Positions 7,167 through 16,600 are shown, numbered from the stretch's first letter. The stretch: DNA of 64,000 nt from Maribacter_C sp047345145 (GCF_047345145.1 NZ_JBLFER010000002.1:992001-1056000), one strand, 5' to 3'. Program-made: numbers and translations. Notes: generated from the sequence alone by a model not told the origin.

Positions 7167-8939
7167 ATGCAAGACTTAGCTTCTTTTTACCAAACTCAAA
7201 TTGCAAAGTATGCAGGTGCCGTATCTCGAATTAAGAGTCAATTGGCGGCTTCAAGTACGATTCGTTTAGTTGTCTTTATTGCAATTTTCGTTGCTATTTA
7301 TTTTTTGTTTGGAAATACAAAATTGGTCTTTGGAATAGCTTTAGCAGGAATTGTTGCTTTTCTCTTTTTAGTTTCCCGTCATACCGATTTGCAGTATAAG
7401 AGAGATAAACTGTTGGCATTAAAACAAATCAACGAGACGGAGATTAAGGTTTTGCATAGGGATTTTCATAGTCTTCCTCTAGGAAATGAATTTAAAGACC
7501 CAACACATTTTTTTAGTCAAGATATTGATCTCTTCGGAAGAGGTTCTTTTTACCAATATAGTAACAGAACAGCCCTGCAGCAAGGAAGCGAAACTTTAGC
7601 AAAGTTCTTTAAGGAGAACGCTATTGATAACATAGCTCAAAAACAGGAAGCCATACAAGAACTTTCAACCATGCCAGAATGGCGACAAGAATTTTCTGCC
7701 GTCGCTTCCTTAACGAAGACCCAGACTACAACAACGGAAATACAGAAGTGGTTGGAAAACTATTCCTCTTTTGTGCCTCCAATTATGAAATACGTGCCGC
7801 TGGTGTTTTCAATTATTTCTCTAGTCGCTTTTGCCTTGTATTTTTTAGGATTTATTCATGGATTTATCCTTTTGTTATTAATGATAATAGGTTTTGGTAT
7901 CTCTGGAGTTTTTACGAAGAGGATTACAAGACTAGGAGCCGACAGTTCCAAAGCGCAGTCCACTTTTGAGCAGTACAATCGTTTGTTGTTAATTATCGAG
8001 CAAACTGAATTTAAATCTGTCTTATTAAATGATAAAAAACAAAAGATCATCCAGAAGGGAAAAAAAACGTCTACGATTTTAAAAGAGTTCTCAAAACTCT
8101 TAGGGAATCTAGACCAAAACAACAATGTCTTTTATCTCATTTTTGGAAACGGTTATTTTCTCCGAGGCCTTGCCACTAGTTATCAAATAGAAAAATGGAT
8201 TGCCGTGCATGGCGAATCTGCCAAAAAATGGTTTGAAGTAATCGCATTCTTTGATGCGTATATCAGTTTAGGAACATTCGCTTTCAATCATCCGAAGTAC
8301 ACTTTTCCTGTTTTATCTGATGATAGTATTGTTTTAAAATCCAAAGAAGCGGGTCATCCATTACTGAATCCTGAAAAGAGTGTTTTGAATAATTTTCAGA
8401 TAGATAATGAACAGTTCTTCATCATTACAGGAGCGAATATGGCGGGTAAAAGCACTTTTCTACGCACGGTTTCTTTGCAAATTGTAATGGCGAATGTAGG
8501 ACTTCCGGTTTGTGCCGGTGAAGTAAAGTACAATCCTATTAAGTTGATTACAAGCATGCGCACGACGGATTCGTTGACTGATGACGAATCCTATTTCTTT
8601 TCAGAATTAAAACGCTTGAAATTCATTGTTGATGAAATTCAAAAGGACCGGTATTTTATAGTTTTAGATGAGATTCTAAAAGGAACCAATAGTACTGATA
8701 AGGCAAAAGGTTCAAGAAAGTTTGTGGAAAAATTAGTGGGTTCGAAATCTACGGGTATTATAGCCACTCATGATTTAAGTCTTTGTGAAGTTGCAAAAGA
8801 GTTACCTCAAATTGAAAATCACTATTTCGACGCAGAAATTATAGATAACGAATTGCATTTTGATTATAAATTCAAAGAAGGCATCTGTCAAAATATGAAT
8901 GCTTCTTTTTTATTGAAGAAAATGGAAATCGTTGATTAA
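7167..8939 (+). CDS. Membrane-anchored MutS-family ATPase
   Basis: 590 residues. The C-terminal third is a MutS ATPase: Walker A 'GANMAGKST' at 422-430, a following 'MRTTDSLTDDESYFFSELKRL' segment, Walker B 'YFIVLDEILKGTNSTDK' and 'GIIATHD'. The N-terminal mismatch-binding and connector domains of true MutS are absent. Instead there are hydrophobic helices at about 31-69 and 208-250. This architecture is recurrent in Bacteroidetes. It is not expected to do mismatch repair; a membrane or envelope-linked DNA role is possible but unproven. It abuts the following hydrolase gene with no gap. Confidence 0.85.
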   Translation: MQDLASFYQTQIAKYAGAVSRIKSQLAASSTIRLVVFIAIFVAIYFLFGNTKLVFGIALAGIVAFLFLVSRHTDLQYKRDKLLALKQINETEIKVLHRDFHSLPLGNEFKDPTHFFSQDIDLFGRGSFYQYSNRTALQQGSETLAKFFKENAIDNIAQKQEAIQELSTMPEWRQEFSAVASLTKTQTTTTEIQKWLENYSSFVPPIMKYVPLVFSIISLVAFALYFLGFIHGFILLLLMIIGFGISGVFTKRITRLGADSSKAQSTFEQYNRLLLIIEQTEFKSVLLNDKKQKIIQKGKKTSTILKEFSKLLGNLDQNNNVFYLIFGNGYFLRGLATSYQIEKWIAVHGESAKKWFEVIAFFDAYISLGTFAFNHPKYTFPVLSDDSIVLKSKEAGHPLLNPEKSVLNNFQIDNEQFFIITGANMAGKSTFLRTVSLQIVMANVGLPVCAGEVKYNPIKLITSMRTTDSLTDDESYFFSELKRLKFIVDEIQKDRYFIVLDEILKGTNSTDKAKGSRKFVEKLVGSKSTGIIATHDLSLCEVAKELPQIENHYFDAEIIDNELHFDYKFKEGICQNMNASFLLKKMEIVD

Positions 8940-9941
8940 ATGGATTCATTAACGCAAATAGTTCTTGGTGCTGCAGTAGGGGAAGCGGTTTTAGGTAAAA
9001 AGGTTGGTAACAAGGCCATGCTTTACGGAGCTATTGCAGGTACAATTCCCGATTTAGATGTTTTAACGAGGTATTTCGTTGACACTGTAACAGCCACCGA
9101 ATGGCACAGAGGTGTTAGTCATTCGATATTTTTTTCAGTTTTATTTGCGCCCATTTTCGGATGGCTCATATGGAAAACCAACTCCAAATCTAATGCCACT
9201 TTCAAGGATTGGTCTTGGCTCATGTTTTGGGGCTTATTTACACATCCTATTTTAGATGCTTTTACTACATGGGGTACGCAATTATTTTGGCCTTTTAAAA
9301 TGCGATTAGCCTTTCAGAATATCTTTGTAATTGACCCGTTGTATACTTTGCCTTTTTTGACGTTTTTGATTTTGACTATGTTTCAAAAGCGAACTTCTCC
9401 CAAACGAAAAAAATATAATTACTACGGACTGTTCATCAGTAGTACATATTTATTAATAACGCTTATTTTAAAAGGATTTGCTTATAAGCAGTTTACCAAC
9501 AACCTGCAAGAACAGGGAATCACATATGAAGAAATAGATATCCGCCCGGCTCCCTTTAATTCTATTCTATGGACTGCAAACGTAGATACTGAAGATGCGT
9601 ATTTGATTGGTAACTATTCCTTTTTTGATTCACAGCCGATTGCATTTTCTTCTTATCAAAAGAATCATGAATTATTAGGAAGTTTAGCAACAAATGACAA
9701 AGTCGTTCGTCTTATTGATATAGCGGAAGGTTGGTATACGATAATCGAAGAGGATGAGAAGCTTTTCTTCAACGATCTGCGCTTCGGATTACTAAGTTTA
9801 AAGGCAAATGAAAAGAGATTTGCATTCACTTATGAATTGAAAAATGCCGAACAGGGGCTTATGGTCAACGAAACTCCAAAAACTCCATCAGATGCTGAAG
9901 GCTTATTGAATAGCCTTTGGACCCGCATCTGGGGAAACTAA
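8940..9941 (+). CDS. YdjM-type membrane-bound metal-dependent hydrolase
   Basis: 333 residues. The opening 'MDSLTQIVLGAAVGEAVLG', followed by 'IPDLDVL', 'WHRGVSHSIFF' and 'HPILDAFTTWGTQLFWPF', is the signature of the YdjM/LexA-binding inner-membrane hydrolase family (PF04307). Conserved Asp and His residues in these motifs probably bind metal. Several transmembrane helices follow, then a soluble C-terminal region. The start codon directly follows the stop of the MutS-like gene, so the two are co-expressed. Confidence 0.9.
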   Translation: MDSLTQIVLGAAVGEAVLGKKVGNKAMLYGAIAGTIPDLDVLTRYFVDTVTATEWHRGVSHSIFFSVLFAPIFGWLIWKTNSKSNATFKDWSWLMFWGLFTHPILDAFTTWGTQLFWPFKMRLAFQNIFVIDPLYTLPFLTFLILTMFQKRTSPKRKKYNYYGLFISSTYLLITLILKGFAYKQFTNNLQEQGITYEEIDIRPAPFNSILWTANVDTEDAYLIGNYSFFDSQPIAFSSYQKNHELLGSLATNDKVVRLIDIAEGWYTIIEEDEKLFFNDLRFGLLSLKANEKRFAFTYELKNAEQGLMVNETPKTPSDAEGLLNSLWTRIWGN

Positions 9942-9962
9942 ATAACAAATAAAATACTTGTG

Positions 9963-10607
9963 ATGCGGAACATCATTTTTATGGCTGGGGTGCTAGGTGC
10001 ATTTTTATTTATAACTGCTAGCATATTTGGTGGAATCCAAATTGATGACTATAGTTTTATAAGTCAATTTATTAGTGAGAGCTATGCAACAGGAATTCCT
10101 AATGCTACATATTTGCGATATGCCTACATTGCTAGCGGTTCGTTATTTACACTTTTCGGACTTATGGCTCCGCATCAAATAACGAAGCCTAAGATTAAAG
10201 AAATTAGAGTCGGATTCTTCTTATTCGCGCTATTTTATGGGGTGGGGACAATTACTACAGGATTTTTTCCATGTGATATGGGTTGTAATCCAGATCCTGA
10301 AACAGCTAGCCTTTCACAGTTTATTCATAATACTACTGGGTTTTTGACTTATTCCGTAGTTCCATTTTGTTTAATGGGGATTGGCTTTTCTTCAAGGAAG
10401 TCGATGAATACAGTGAGCTTTTCTAAAACCTCGCTAACCTGCGGAATTTTAGCTTTTGTTTTTGTCATTCTCCTATTAAGTAACCCAACAGGAGATTATA
10501 TCGGGTTATTTCAAAGAATTGTTGAGGCAAGTGTTCTTTACTGGGTAATTTATGTTGCTTTTTACATCCGAGGAACAAAAAATAAAACTTCCAAAGATAG
10601 AACCTGA
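9963..10607 (+). CDS. DUF998 integral membrane protein
   Basis: 214 residues from ATG 9963 (a GTG one codon upstream is possible). Six or so hydrophobic helices are visible. Family features are 'DYSFISQFISESYATG' after the first helix, a 'GVGTITTGFFPCDMGC' segment with two Cys, and 'SLSQFIHNTTGF'. DUF998 proteins are membrane proteins of unknown function with a distant relation to Frag1/DRAM-like proteins. It starts about 20 bp after the hydrolase. Confidence 0.82.
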   Translation: MRNIIFMAGVLGAFLFITASIFGGIQIDDYSFISQFISESYATGIPNATYLRYAYIASGSLFTLFGLMAPHQITKPKIKEIRVGFFLFALFYGVGTITTGFFPCDMGCNPDPETASLSQFIHNTTGFLTYSVVPFCLMGIGFSSRKSMNTVSFSKTSLTCGILAFVFVILLLSNPTGDYIGLFQRIVEASVLYWVIYVAFYIRGTKNKTSKDRT

Positions 10608-10742
10608 TCTAAAATTATCTTCTTAAACATCAAGGTATCTTTCAATGCCCTACAATTAAAGGCATTTCACAACAAAATTTATTACTAAAGTAAGATATAT
10701 CCTACTTTTATTCAATAATTGAAGTGAAATAATCTTGGTGGA

Positions 10743-11063
10743 ATGAAAGAAGCTCCAAACCTTTCTTATGTGGAGGAGATTGCAGGTAATGATCATATTT
10801 TTATGAAAAGATTTATCAAACTGTTCAAGGAAGAATTCCTATGGGAAGTTGGTATGTACTTACGTTATATTAATGAAAAAGAACCCAGATCAGCTGCTGA
10901 AATCGTTAGTAAGTCTAAATATAAACTAAGTATGCTGGGGCTAGAGAATGCTTTCGATTTCGCAAATACTCATGAAGAGAATTTACAAGCTGGAGATCTC
11001 AGTATGCATTCTGGATTTCAAAGAATTTTAAAAATCGTTAACGAATTTTTAAAAGGAATTTAA
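10743..11063 (+). CDS. HPt-like domain protein lacking the phospho-acceptor histidine
   Basis: 106 residues, all-helical. The opening 'PNLSYVEEIAGNDHIFMKRFIKLFKEE' and the later 'LSMLGLENAFDFANTHEENL' match small stand-alone histidine-phosphotransfer proteins of flavobacteria. In those, the second helix reads as V-H-K-L-K-H-K followed by a xLG. Here the corresponding segment is 'IVSKSKYKLSMLG': Ser56 and Tyr60 replace the two histidines. It therefore should not relay phosphate. It may act as a binding or decoy module for response regulators; that is inference. A related copy follows at 11183. Confidence 0.65.
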   Translation: MKEAPNLSYVEEIAGNDHIFMKRFIKLFKEEFLWEVGMYLRYINEKEPRSAAEIVSKSKYKLSMLGLENAFDFANTHEENLQAGDLSMHSGFQRILKIVNEFLKGI

Positions 11064-11182
11064 AATCATGATTTCTAGCTTTAATACCTCAATTATTTTA
11101 ATTCATATCATAAAATTTTATATATGTAGCTAAATACTTACTTTTGATATCCCAAATCTATAATTTAACAAAACGTATTGTT

Positions 11183-11665
11183 ATGATTAAAAACCTACTT
11201 ATTAATCTCAAGCCGTATTTTAAAGTTTTAGTAGACAAATTGAAAAATCTACCGAAACCAAATTTTCATCATAAGCTGGTCGAAATTTTTCGAGCAGAAA
11301 TAAATAGAAGGCGAAATATTTCTCAAGAGGTTCCCAATCTCTCTTATATTAAAACACTTTCAAACACCGATATTGAATTTCACAATGAGTTCTTGAAAAC
11401 ACTTTCTGAAGAGTACAGTTCTGATTTGCGGGCTTATTTATTTTGTATTGAGAATGGAGCCCCCAGGGCTGCTGCCTCTAAAGTTAGTAAGCTAAAAGAT
11501 AAGCTCAATATTCTTGGAATGAAAAATGCCTTTAGTTTTGCAGAGCGGCATCAAAGAAAACTTCAAAAAGGAAACAAGAGTTCAGATCGAAAGTTTAAAA
11601 AGATTCTCGCTAGGGCAGATCATTTTCTGAATAAACAACAGCAAATTTATAAGTTGGTCAATTAA
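11183..11665 (+). CDS. Second degenerate HPt-like protein with N-terminal extension
   Basis: 160 residues from ATG 11183 (a TTG at 11144 would add 13 residues). The N-terminal 45 residues are basic and amphipathic. The remainder is a paralogue of the upstream gene: 'VPNLSYIKTLSNTDIEFHNEF' and 'KVSKLKDKLNILGMKNAFSFAERH'. The two histidine positions of normal HPt helices are Ser102 and Asp106 here, so phosphotransfer is unlikely. The two genes are tandem, on the same strand and separated by about 120 bp of AT-rich DNA. Confidence 0.65.
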   Translation: MIKNLLINLKPYFKVLVDKLKNLPKPNFHHKLVEIFRAEINRRRNISQEVPNLSYIKTLSNTDIEFHNEFLKTLSEEYSSDLRAYLFCIENGAPRAAASKVSKLKDKLNILGMKNAFSFAERHQRKLQKGNKSSDRKFKKILARADHFLNKQQQIYKLVN

Positions 11666-11710
11666 GAAATAAATAATTTAAATCCCTTTTATTTAGTTTG
11701 GCGAAGCAAA

Positions 11711-12841
11711 TTATAAACTTTTGACCTGAATATCTTGAAAGGCTTCAGCCTGAAGTTTAAGTAGTTCTTCGGCTTTCTTCTTTTTATAGACGTAGACTTC
11801 TTCCTCTTCTTTTATCTCACCGTATATTTTCTCGTTAAGTGCGGTGTCCGTTGCTAATAATTCCTTTCGTTGTTGCACTTTTTGGGTCACCCAGGTTTTA
11901 ATAGCACTTTCTTCATCTTCCAGTTTCAGGTCATATTCGCCTTTGGGAGCAAGAAGTTTAGCAATAATGGGAGAGGTTTCAATCGCTAGAAATAACAGAA
12001 ATATAAAGAAGGAGGGCAGCCATGGTAGTTTCTCTAGAGCATTAATGCGTGCCATGAGTCCGTCGAAACCATCAATTATAGGCTGTGAATTTTTGACTAC
12101 ATCGACATATTCCGTGTTTAAAGTGGTGATTTGAGATTCAATTCCTGCAATTTTTGTCGCATTGGTTTCTTTGAGTTGTTGCAACTCTACTAGCGCAGCA
12201 TCATGTTTTTCTCGTTTTTCAGCATAAACAGGTCCTTTACCTAATAGCATTGTACCAGCTGTACCTTCAGCTTCGGTAATATAGGTATCATACAAAGCGT
12301 TTGTCTCCGTTTCTTGCCTAGTAATCTCATCTTTAAGGACTGCAATATCTTGCTTTAGTTTCTCGACGGCTGGAGTATATTGTAATGCTAGCTGCTCTTT
12401 GTTGGCTAGAGTCATTTCATTTTTTTCTTCTAAGAGAACCTGATTGATTTCCTTTTCGAAAATCTTCATCTCCAGAGGTTTTGAAATTACGATGGCAATT
12501 ATAACTGCCAAAGCAATTCGGGGTGTAGCTTGCAAAAATTCGCTGCCAAAGCTGTCCCTTTTTTTGATGGTGGAAACAATAAATCTATCAAGATTGAAGA
12601 TTAATAATCCCCATATAAATCCAAAGAAAATAGATGCGAAAAGATTATCAAAAACGGTAAACAGAGCATAGCTGCTTGCGATAAAGGCCATAACTGCGGT
12701 AAAGAATACGGTGGCACCAATACCCGCATATTTGTTTTGTTCACCTTCTGAACAAGTCTTTAAAATTGAGGAATCCGCTCCGGAGCAGAGGATAAAGAAG
12801 TTTTGAAGCATGATGACTGATTTGATTGATGAATTTTCCAA
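11711..12841 (-). CDS. DUF4407 membrane protein with long coiled coil
   Basis: 376 residues. Two N-terminal transmembrane helices (about 39-60 and 66-84) precede the family signature 'FNLDRFIVSTIKKRD'. A third helix (about 105-120) is followed by a long charged helical region (about 130-260) rich in Glu, Lys and Gln, then a last membrane helix ('LPSFFIFLLFLAIETSPIIAKLL') and a cytosolic coiled-coil tail. DUF4407 proteins are widespread in Bacteroidetes and Actinobacteria; function unknown. It runs convergent to the HPt-like pair. Confidence 0.88.
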   Translation of the reverse strand: MENSSIKSVIMLQNFFILCSGADSSILKTCSEGEQNKYAGIGATVFFTAVMAFIASSYALFTVFDNLFASIFFGFIWGLLIFNLDRFIVSTIKKRDSFGSEFLQATPRIALAVIIAIVISKPLEMKIFEKEINQVLLEEKNEMTLANKEQLALQYTPAVEKLKQDIAVLKDEITRQETETNALYDTYITEAEGTAGTMLLGKGPVYAEKREKHDAALVELQQLKETNATKIAGIESQITTLNTEYVDVVKNSQPIIDGFDGLMARINALEKLPWLPSFFIFLLFLAIETSPIIAKLLAPKGEYDLKLEDEESAIKTWVTQKVQQRKELLATDTALNEKIYGEIKEEEEVYVYKKKKAEELLKLQAEAFQDIQVKSL

Positions 12842-12967
12842 TTTCTGTTAGTTCGAGAGGAATCGAGAAAGGTTTGAATGGTTTTCGAAACTACTTGTTG
12901 TAACAAAGTTCTATTAAGGTAACTTGCTTTTTGATAATATTAGTATGCGAAGACATCTGATTGTTAC

Positions 12968-12994
12968 AAAAAAAGCCTTCTAAATGAAGGCTTT
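12968..12994 (-). terminator. Rho-independent terminator after the M56 gene
   Basis: On the minus strand the 9-bp stem AAAGCCTTC/GAAGGCTTT with a 5-base loop is followed by a run of seven T. It lies 23 bp past the stop of the M56 gene. Confidence 0.8.
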
Positions 12995-13016
12995 GGGTCT
13001 TTTTTAAGGTTTTTTA

Positions 13017-16000
13017 CTAATTATCAATCGTAATAGGCTCCTTTGATAATTTAACAACAGGTCTTTTACTATTTGAGGCTCTACTGTCCATATTTAATTC
13101 TTTATTGTCTTTAAGAAGTTCAATAGCCTTATCTGAGCTAATTTCTTTGCCTTCATAATAGAATTGAGCATTTTTTTTAGCCATATTAATTACATAATCT
13201 AAGGGAGATATAGGTTTAGGTGGTTTAGGTGGTTTTGGTGGGGTAATGTCATTAAGCGGGGGTACTATCGAAGTGCCGACATTTTCAGTATTGAATTGGG
13301 CTATGACCTTATCTTCTTTATATACTTTAGAAATTACTTGGCCTTCAATGATTTCTTCAGCGTGCGTTTGCTCTTTATCAATAATTTCGCCTTTACGATT
13401 TACTTTTTGTCCCCATCGATTGAAATATGTAGTTTTTTCTTTTTTAGTTACATAATACAAGGTCTGCCCATTTACTTCCAAAAATCCTGTTTTTACTTCT
13501 TTAGCCTTAAAACCTTTTGGTTGATTGATAGATGAGAATGACTTTGAAACTTTGCCATTTACAATGGTGTATTGGGCATTGCTATGATCATATGGATCTT
13601 GATTTGCGATAGTTTCGTCAATAACTTTATCGGCATATGCTAAATCACTTAGCTTAGCCCCTGGAGGATTAATAGATGCCCCACCTTTAATTGATTTAGA
13701 TGTTTTTGGCGCCTTAAGGGGCTTTTTAGGTGTAGGGCCCTTAAATGCGACAACATCATTTTCTTTACCTACATAGTATTTGTTTGGAGATGGTGGAGGT
13801 GGAATATTGCTTGCCTCTCCGTTCATAACTCGGGGCGCTTTTGGCGCCGGCGGTGGCTCAGGAAAATCAGGAAACGGCTCTGCATTTGCTTTTTGCTTGT
13901 CTGACATTAAGCCATAGATATATTCCAAACGGTCTACATCTTGTTTTTTGATTTGGATGCTCTTACTTTCAGCGAGCATGGTATTGTATTTTTTGGCAAG
14001 GGTATTGTATTCTGCTATTTCTTTTTTTGTGGCGCTAACCTGATTTGACTTATTGTTGACATTTACAATACCAACATTTTCAACCAAAATACCAGCATCC
14101 CAGAGGATTTGAAGCAGTTGATTTATGTTGTCGTCTGATGCGTTTTCAGCATAGACATATGCTTTTGTGAATTTGTCGATACTGATGAAATTGGAATTGC
14201 TTAATTTTTTTATTAAATCATTTTCAACAATAATTTCGCTATTGAAGAATAGCTGACCTTTCTTATTATATCTAAAAATTAACTTTTCATCTTTTTTAAG
14301 CTTATTTGAATTTACCTCAAGCTCTTTTTTAGCTACTTGTCTAGGTGTAGCATTTTCAATAAAACCTTCTTCGATAGGTTGAATCGAGGGGTCGCTGTAT
14401 TGGACAAGAATTCGGTATACAGAATCAATTACTTGTTCAGGAGAATCAACATCTATATAAATAATGGAACGTAGTTTTTTTAGTTTTTGTTCTTTTGATA
14501 GTTGTGAGACTAGTTTAGATAGATAAGTATCTAGGTCTTTAAGAGCAACGAGATCATCTTGAACTAAAAGTTGCCCTTTTTTATTGATGTTAATAACAAT
14601 AGGTTTCGTTTCATATTCAAAAGTCATCTTATTTGCCCGCAAACGAACTGTCTCAGCAGTAATAGGAATGTTCTCTTTATATTCACCTTCTTGCATAATG
14701 TACTCTTCGGTAAAGATCTGAGTGGTTTTTGCTCCTGACTTGCGCAACTCTTCAGTGACCTTATCTACAAAATTCGAATGCAGAATACCTTTAGAATATA
14801 CCTGAACTGTAAATCCTTTTTCTCTATCAGGTTTTTTGAGTGAAGCGGTAATTGTTTTTGCAAGTTGATCGGGTATGATGAGCTTATCTTTATACCAGAT
14901 TTCATTCTCATTTTTTATTTCAATCCAAACGATTTCATATAAAGTAGTATCGTCTTCAATACATCCGGTTTCACACAATACTTTTTTTCTTCGAAGTTTA
15001 ATGGCTTCACTTTTAGTTTTACCACTGTACAAGCTTTTTTTAAAGCCTTTTTTGCCTAATATGTCAGCTGTTCTTTTACTGATATGTTCTACATTAGAAA
15101 TACCAAATCGGTGAAATTCTGCCTCAACTTCTTCAATTAAATGTACTTGACTCTCATTATAAAGAATATTTCCAGTCACATAATTTCTTATATAAAAGGG
15201 TTCAAGACTAGGATTTATGAGATGCGCTTCTTTGGCTATATCTTTCAATAAGACCTTTTCGCCATTCATCATTAAGTTTCCGTTTTCAAGTATTTCTACG
15301 TTTACGTCATTGATAACCATATTCTCATCACTGTTTTGAAGGTAGGTTACCATATTGCGTTCACTAAACCCATACAGCATAGCTGCTAGTAGTGGCAATA
15401 GCAAAAGACTTCTAAGTAAAATTGCCTTTTTTGATGTCTGTGTTTTCATGATTGTAAATCGTTTTTTGATTGATGAATAATTGATTGCATTAGCTAAGGG
15501 CTGATACTTCTTTTCGCTATCGGGTGATAAGTACGATAGTAGGGTGTTTTTATAGGTAGTCTCGTCGATATCTTTTTGTAATACTGCTTGATCTGCTAAG
15601 AATTCATGATTTAGTTTTATAGCTTTTTTTGCTAGATAAATGAATGGGTTGACCCAAAGGATGACTTGGAGTAGTTCTACGAAAACAACATCCCAGCTGT
15701 GTTTTTGCTGTGCATGAGTTTCTTCGTGTAGGAGTACTTCTTTTGGAATTTGTTTTGACTCAAATTTGGTCTTATTCAGAAAAATATAGCTAAAAAAGGT
15801 ATGAGGTGTTATTTTTTCCCGTAAAAGAACTTGTGTAAATCGATTCAATTTATACTTCGGATTTTTGCGGATTCTTCTAAAAATTTGAAATAGATTACGA
15901 ATAAATTTTAATCCGAAGAAAAGCAATCCCAAGAAATAAATACCCCACAATATGGGAGCAACATCTAAAACGTCTGCTTCCAATGCTGGCGGGACATTGA

Positions 16001-16232
16001 TAACTTCGTCAGGCACCTGTGTGGGTTGGGTTACTGAATAAGAAACTTCAGTAGGAGGTGCAACTTCAACATATTCTGTAAATACTAATGCAGGAACTAT
16101 TAATGAAAATACCAAGGCTCCGAGCAGATAAAATCGCTTGAAGATATGTATGCTCTCTTTTTCTAAAAACAACTTGTAGAATACAAATAAAATGGCCAGA
16201 CAGGCTACAGATTTTAAGATAAATATCAACAT
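13017..16232 (-). CDS. BlaR1-type M56 membrane peptidase with four ExbD-like periplasmic modules
   Basis: 1071 residues. The N-terminal part is an M56 sensor-protease: membrane helices at about 2-24, 35-53, 92-110 and a last one at 270-288, zinc motif HEETH at 169-173 and the further Glu in 'LNHEFLADQAV' (Glu210). After the last helix comes a large periplasmic region. It holds four units that each look like an ExbD/TolR periplasmic domain (about 309-388, 432-512, 543-635, 648-725); the third contains 'ININKKGQLLVQDDLVALKDL', close to the ExbD encoded at 39875. A 'YNTLAKKYN' linker, Pro-rich stretches and a basic tail follow. Two bases separate it from blaI, so it is the sensor of that repressor. 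The inducing signal is unknown. Confidence 0.88.
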   Translation of the reverse strand: MLIFILKSVACLAILFVFYKLFLEKESIHIFKRFYLLGALVFSLIVPALVFTEYVEVAPPTEVSYSVTQPTQVPDEVINVPPALEADVLDVAPILWGIYFLGLLFFGLKFIRNLFQIFRRIRKNPKYKLNRFTQVLLREKITPHTFFSYIFLNKTKFESKQIPKEVLLHEETHAQQKHSWDVVFVELLQVILWVNPFIYLAKKAIKLNHEFLADQAVLQKDIDETTYKNTLLSYLSPDSEKKYQPLANAINYSSIKKRFTIMKTQTSKKAILLRSLLLLPLLAAMLYGFSERNMVTYLQNSDENMVINDVNVEILENGNLMMNGEKVLLKDIAKEAHLINPSLEPFYIRNYVTGNILYNESQVHLIEEVEAEFHRFGISNVEHISKRTADILGKKGFKKSLYSGKTKSEAIKLRRKKVLCETGCIEDDTTLYEIVWIEIKNENEIWYKDKLIIPDQLAKTITASLKKPDREKGFTVQVYSKGILHSNFVDKVTEELRKSGAKTTQIFTEEYIMQEGEYKENIPITAETVRLRANKMTFEYETKPIVININKKGQLLVQDDLVALKDLDTYLSKLVSQLSKEQKLKKLRSIIYIDVDSPEQVIDSVYRILVQYSDPSIQPIEEGFIENATPRQVAKKELEVNSNKLKKDEKLIFRYNKKGQLFFNSEIIVENDLIKKLSNSNFISIDKFTKAYVYAENASDDNINQLLQILWDAGILVENVGIVNVNNKSNQVSATKKEIAEYNTLAKKYNTMLAESKSIQIKKQDVDRLEYIYGLMSDKQKANAEPFPDFPEPPPAPKAPRVMNGEASNIPPPPSPNKYYVGKENDVVAFKGPTPKKPLKAPKTSKSIKGGASINPPGAKLSDLAYADKVIDETIANQDPYDHSNAQYTIVNGKVSKSFSSINQPKGFKAKEVKTGFLEVNGQTLYYVTKKEKTTYFNRWGQKVNRKGEIIDKEQTHAEEIIEGQVISKVYKEDKVIAQFNTENVGTSIVPPLNDITPPKPPKPPKPISPLDYVINMAKKNAQFYYEGKEISSDKAIELLKDNKELNMDSRASNSKRPVVKLSKEPITIDN

Positions 16233-16234
16233 AA

Positions 16235-16600
16235 TTACTTCTTTTTTATTTCGCTATCTATGAGTGCTTTTAATTCTTCCAGTTCGCTCTTGCTCAAATT
16301 AGTTTCTTGGGTGAAGAAGGAGGCAAACTGACCAGGACTGTCATTGAAAAAGTTTTTGATGAGTCCGTTGACGTGTTTTGAGAAATAGTCTTTCTTTTTT
16401 ACAAGAGGGGCGTATTCTCGAGATCTACCAAAACTTTTATACGCCACAAAACCTTTGGCGGTCATACGCTTTAAAAGTGTGGCGACCGTCGTGGTAGCGG
16501 GTTTTGGTTCGGGGTAGGCATCTAACAAATCTTTCATGAAAGCTTTCTTTTGCTTCCAGAGTATGTTCATGAGTTCTTCTTCCGATTTTGATAGCTGCAT
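16235..16600 (-). CDS. BlaI/MecI/CopY family transcriptional repressor
   Basis: 121 residues with the winged-helix domain of BlaI proteins: 'SKSEEELMNILWKQKKAFMKDLLDAYPEPKPATTTVATLLKRM' in order, the recognition helix being TTTVATLLKRM. The C-terminal half is the dimerisation domain. Such repressors are cleaved or inactivated when the partner M56 protease senses a signal. The stop codon is 2 bp from the start of that protease gene. Two BlaI-type dyads lie upstream (16623-16664), so autoregulation is likely. Confidence 0.93.
   Translation of the reverse strand: MQLSKSEEELMNILWKQKKAFMKDLLDAYPEPKPATTTVATLLKRMTAKGFVAYKSFGRSREYAPLVKKKDYFSKHVNGLIKNFFNDSPGQFASFFTQETNLSKSELEELKALIDSEIKKK

Noticed and set aside
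7167..8939. Mismatch-repair MutS
   Set aside because: Mismatch-binding, connector and lever domains are missing; only the ATPase part is shared.
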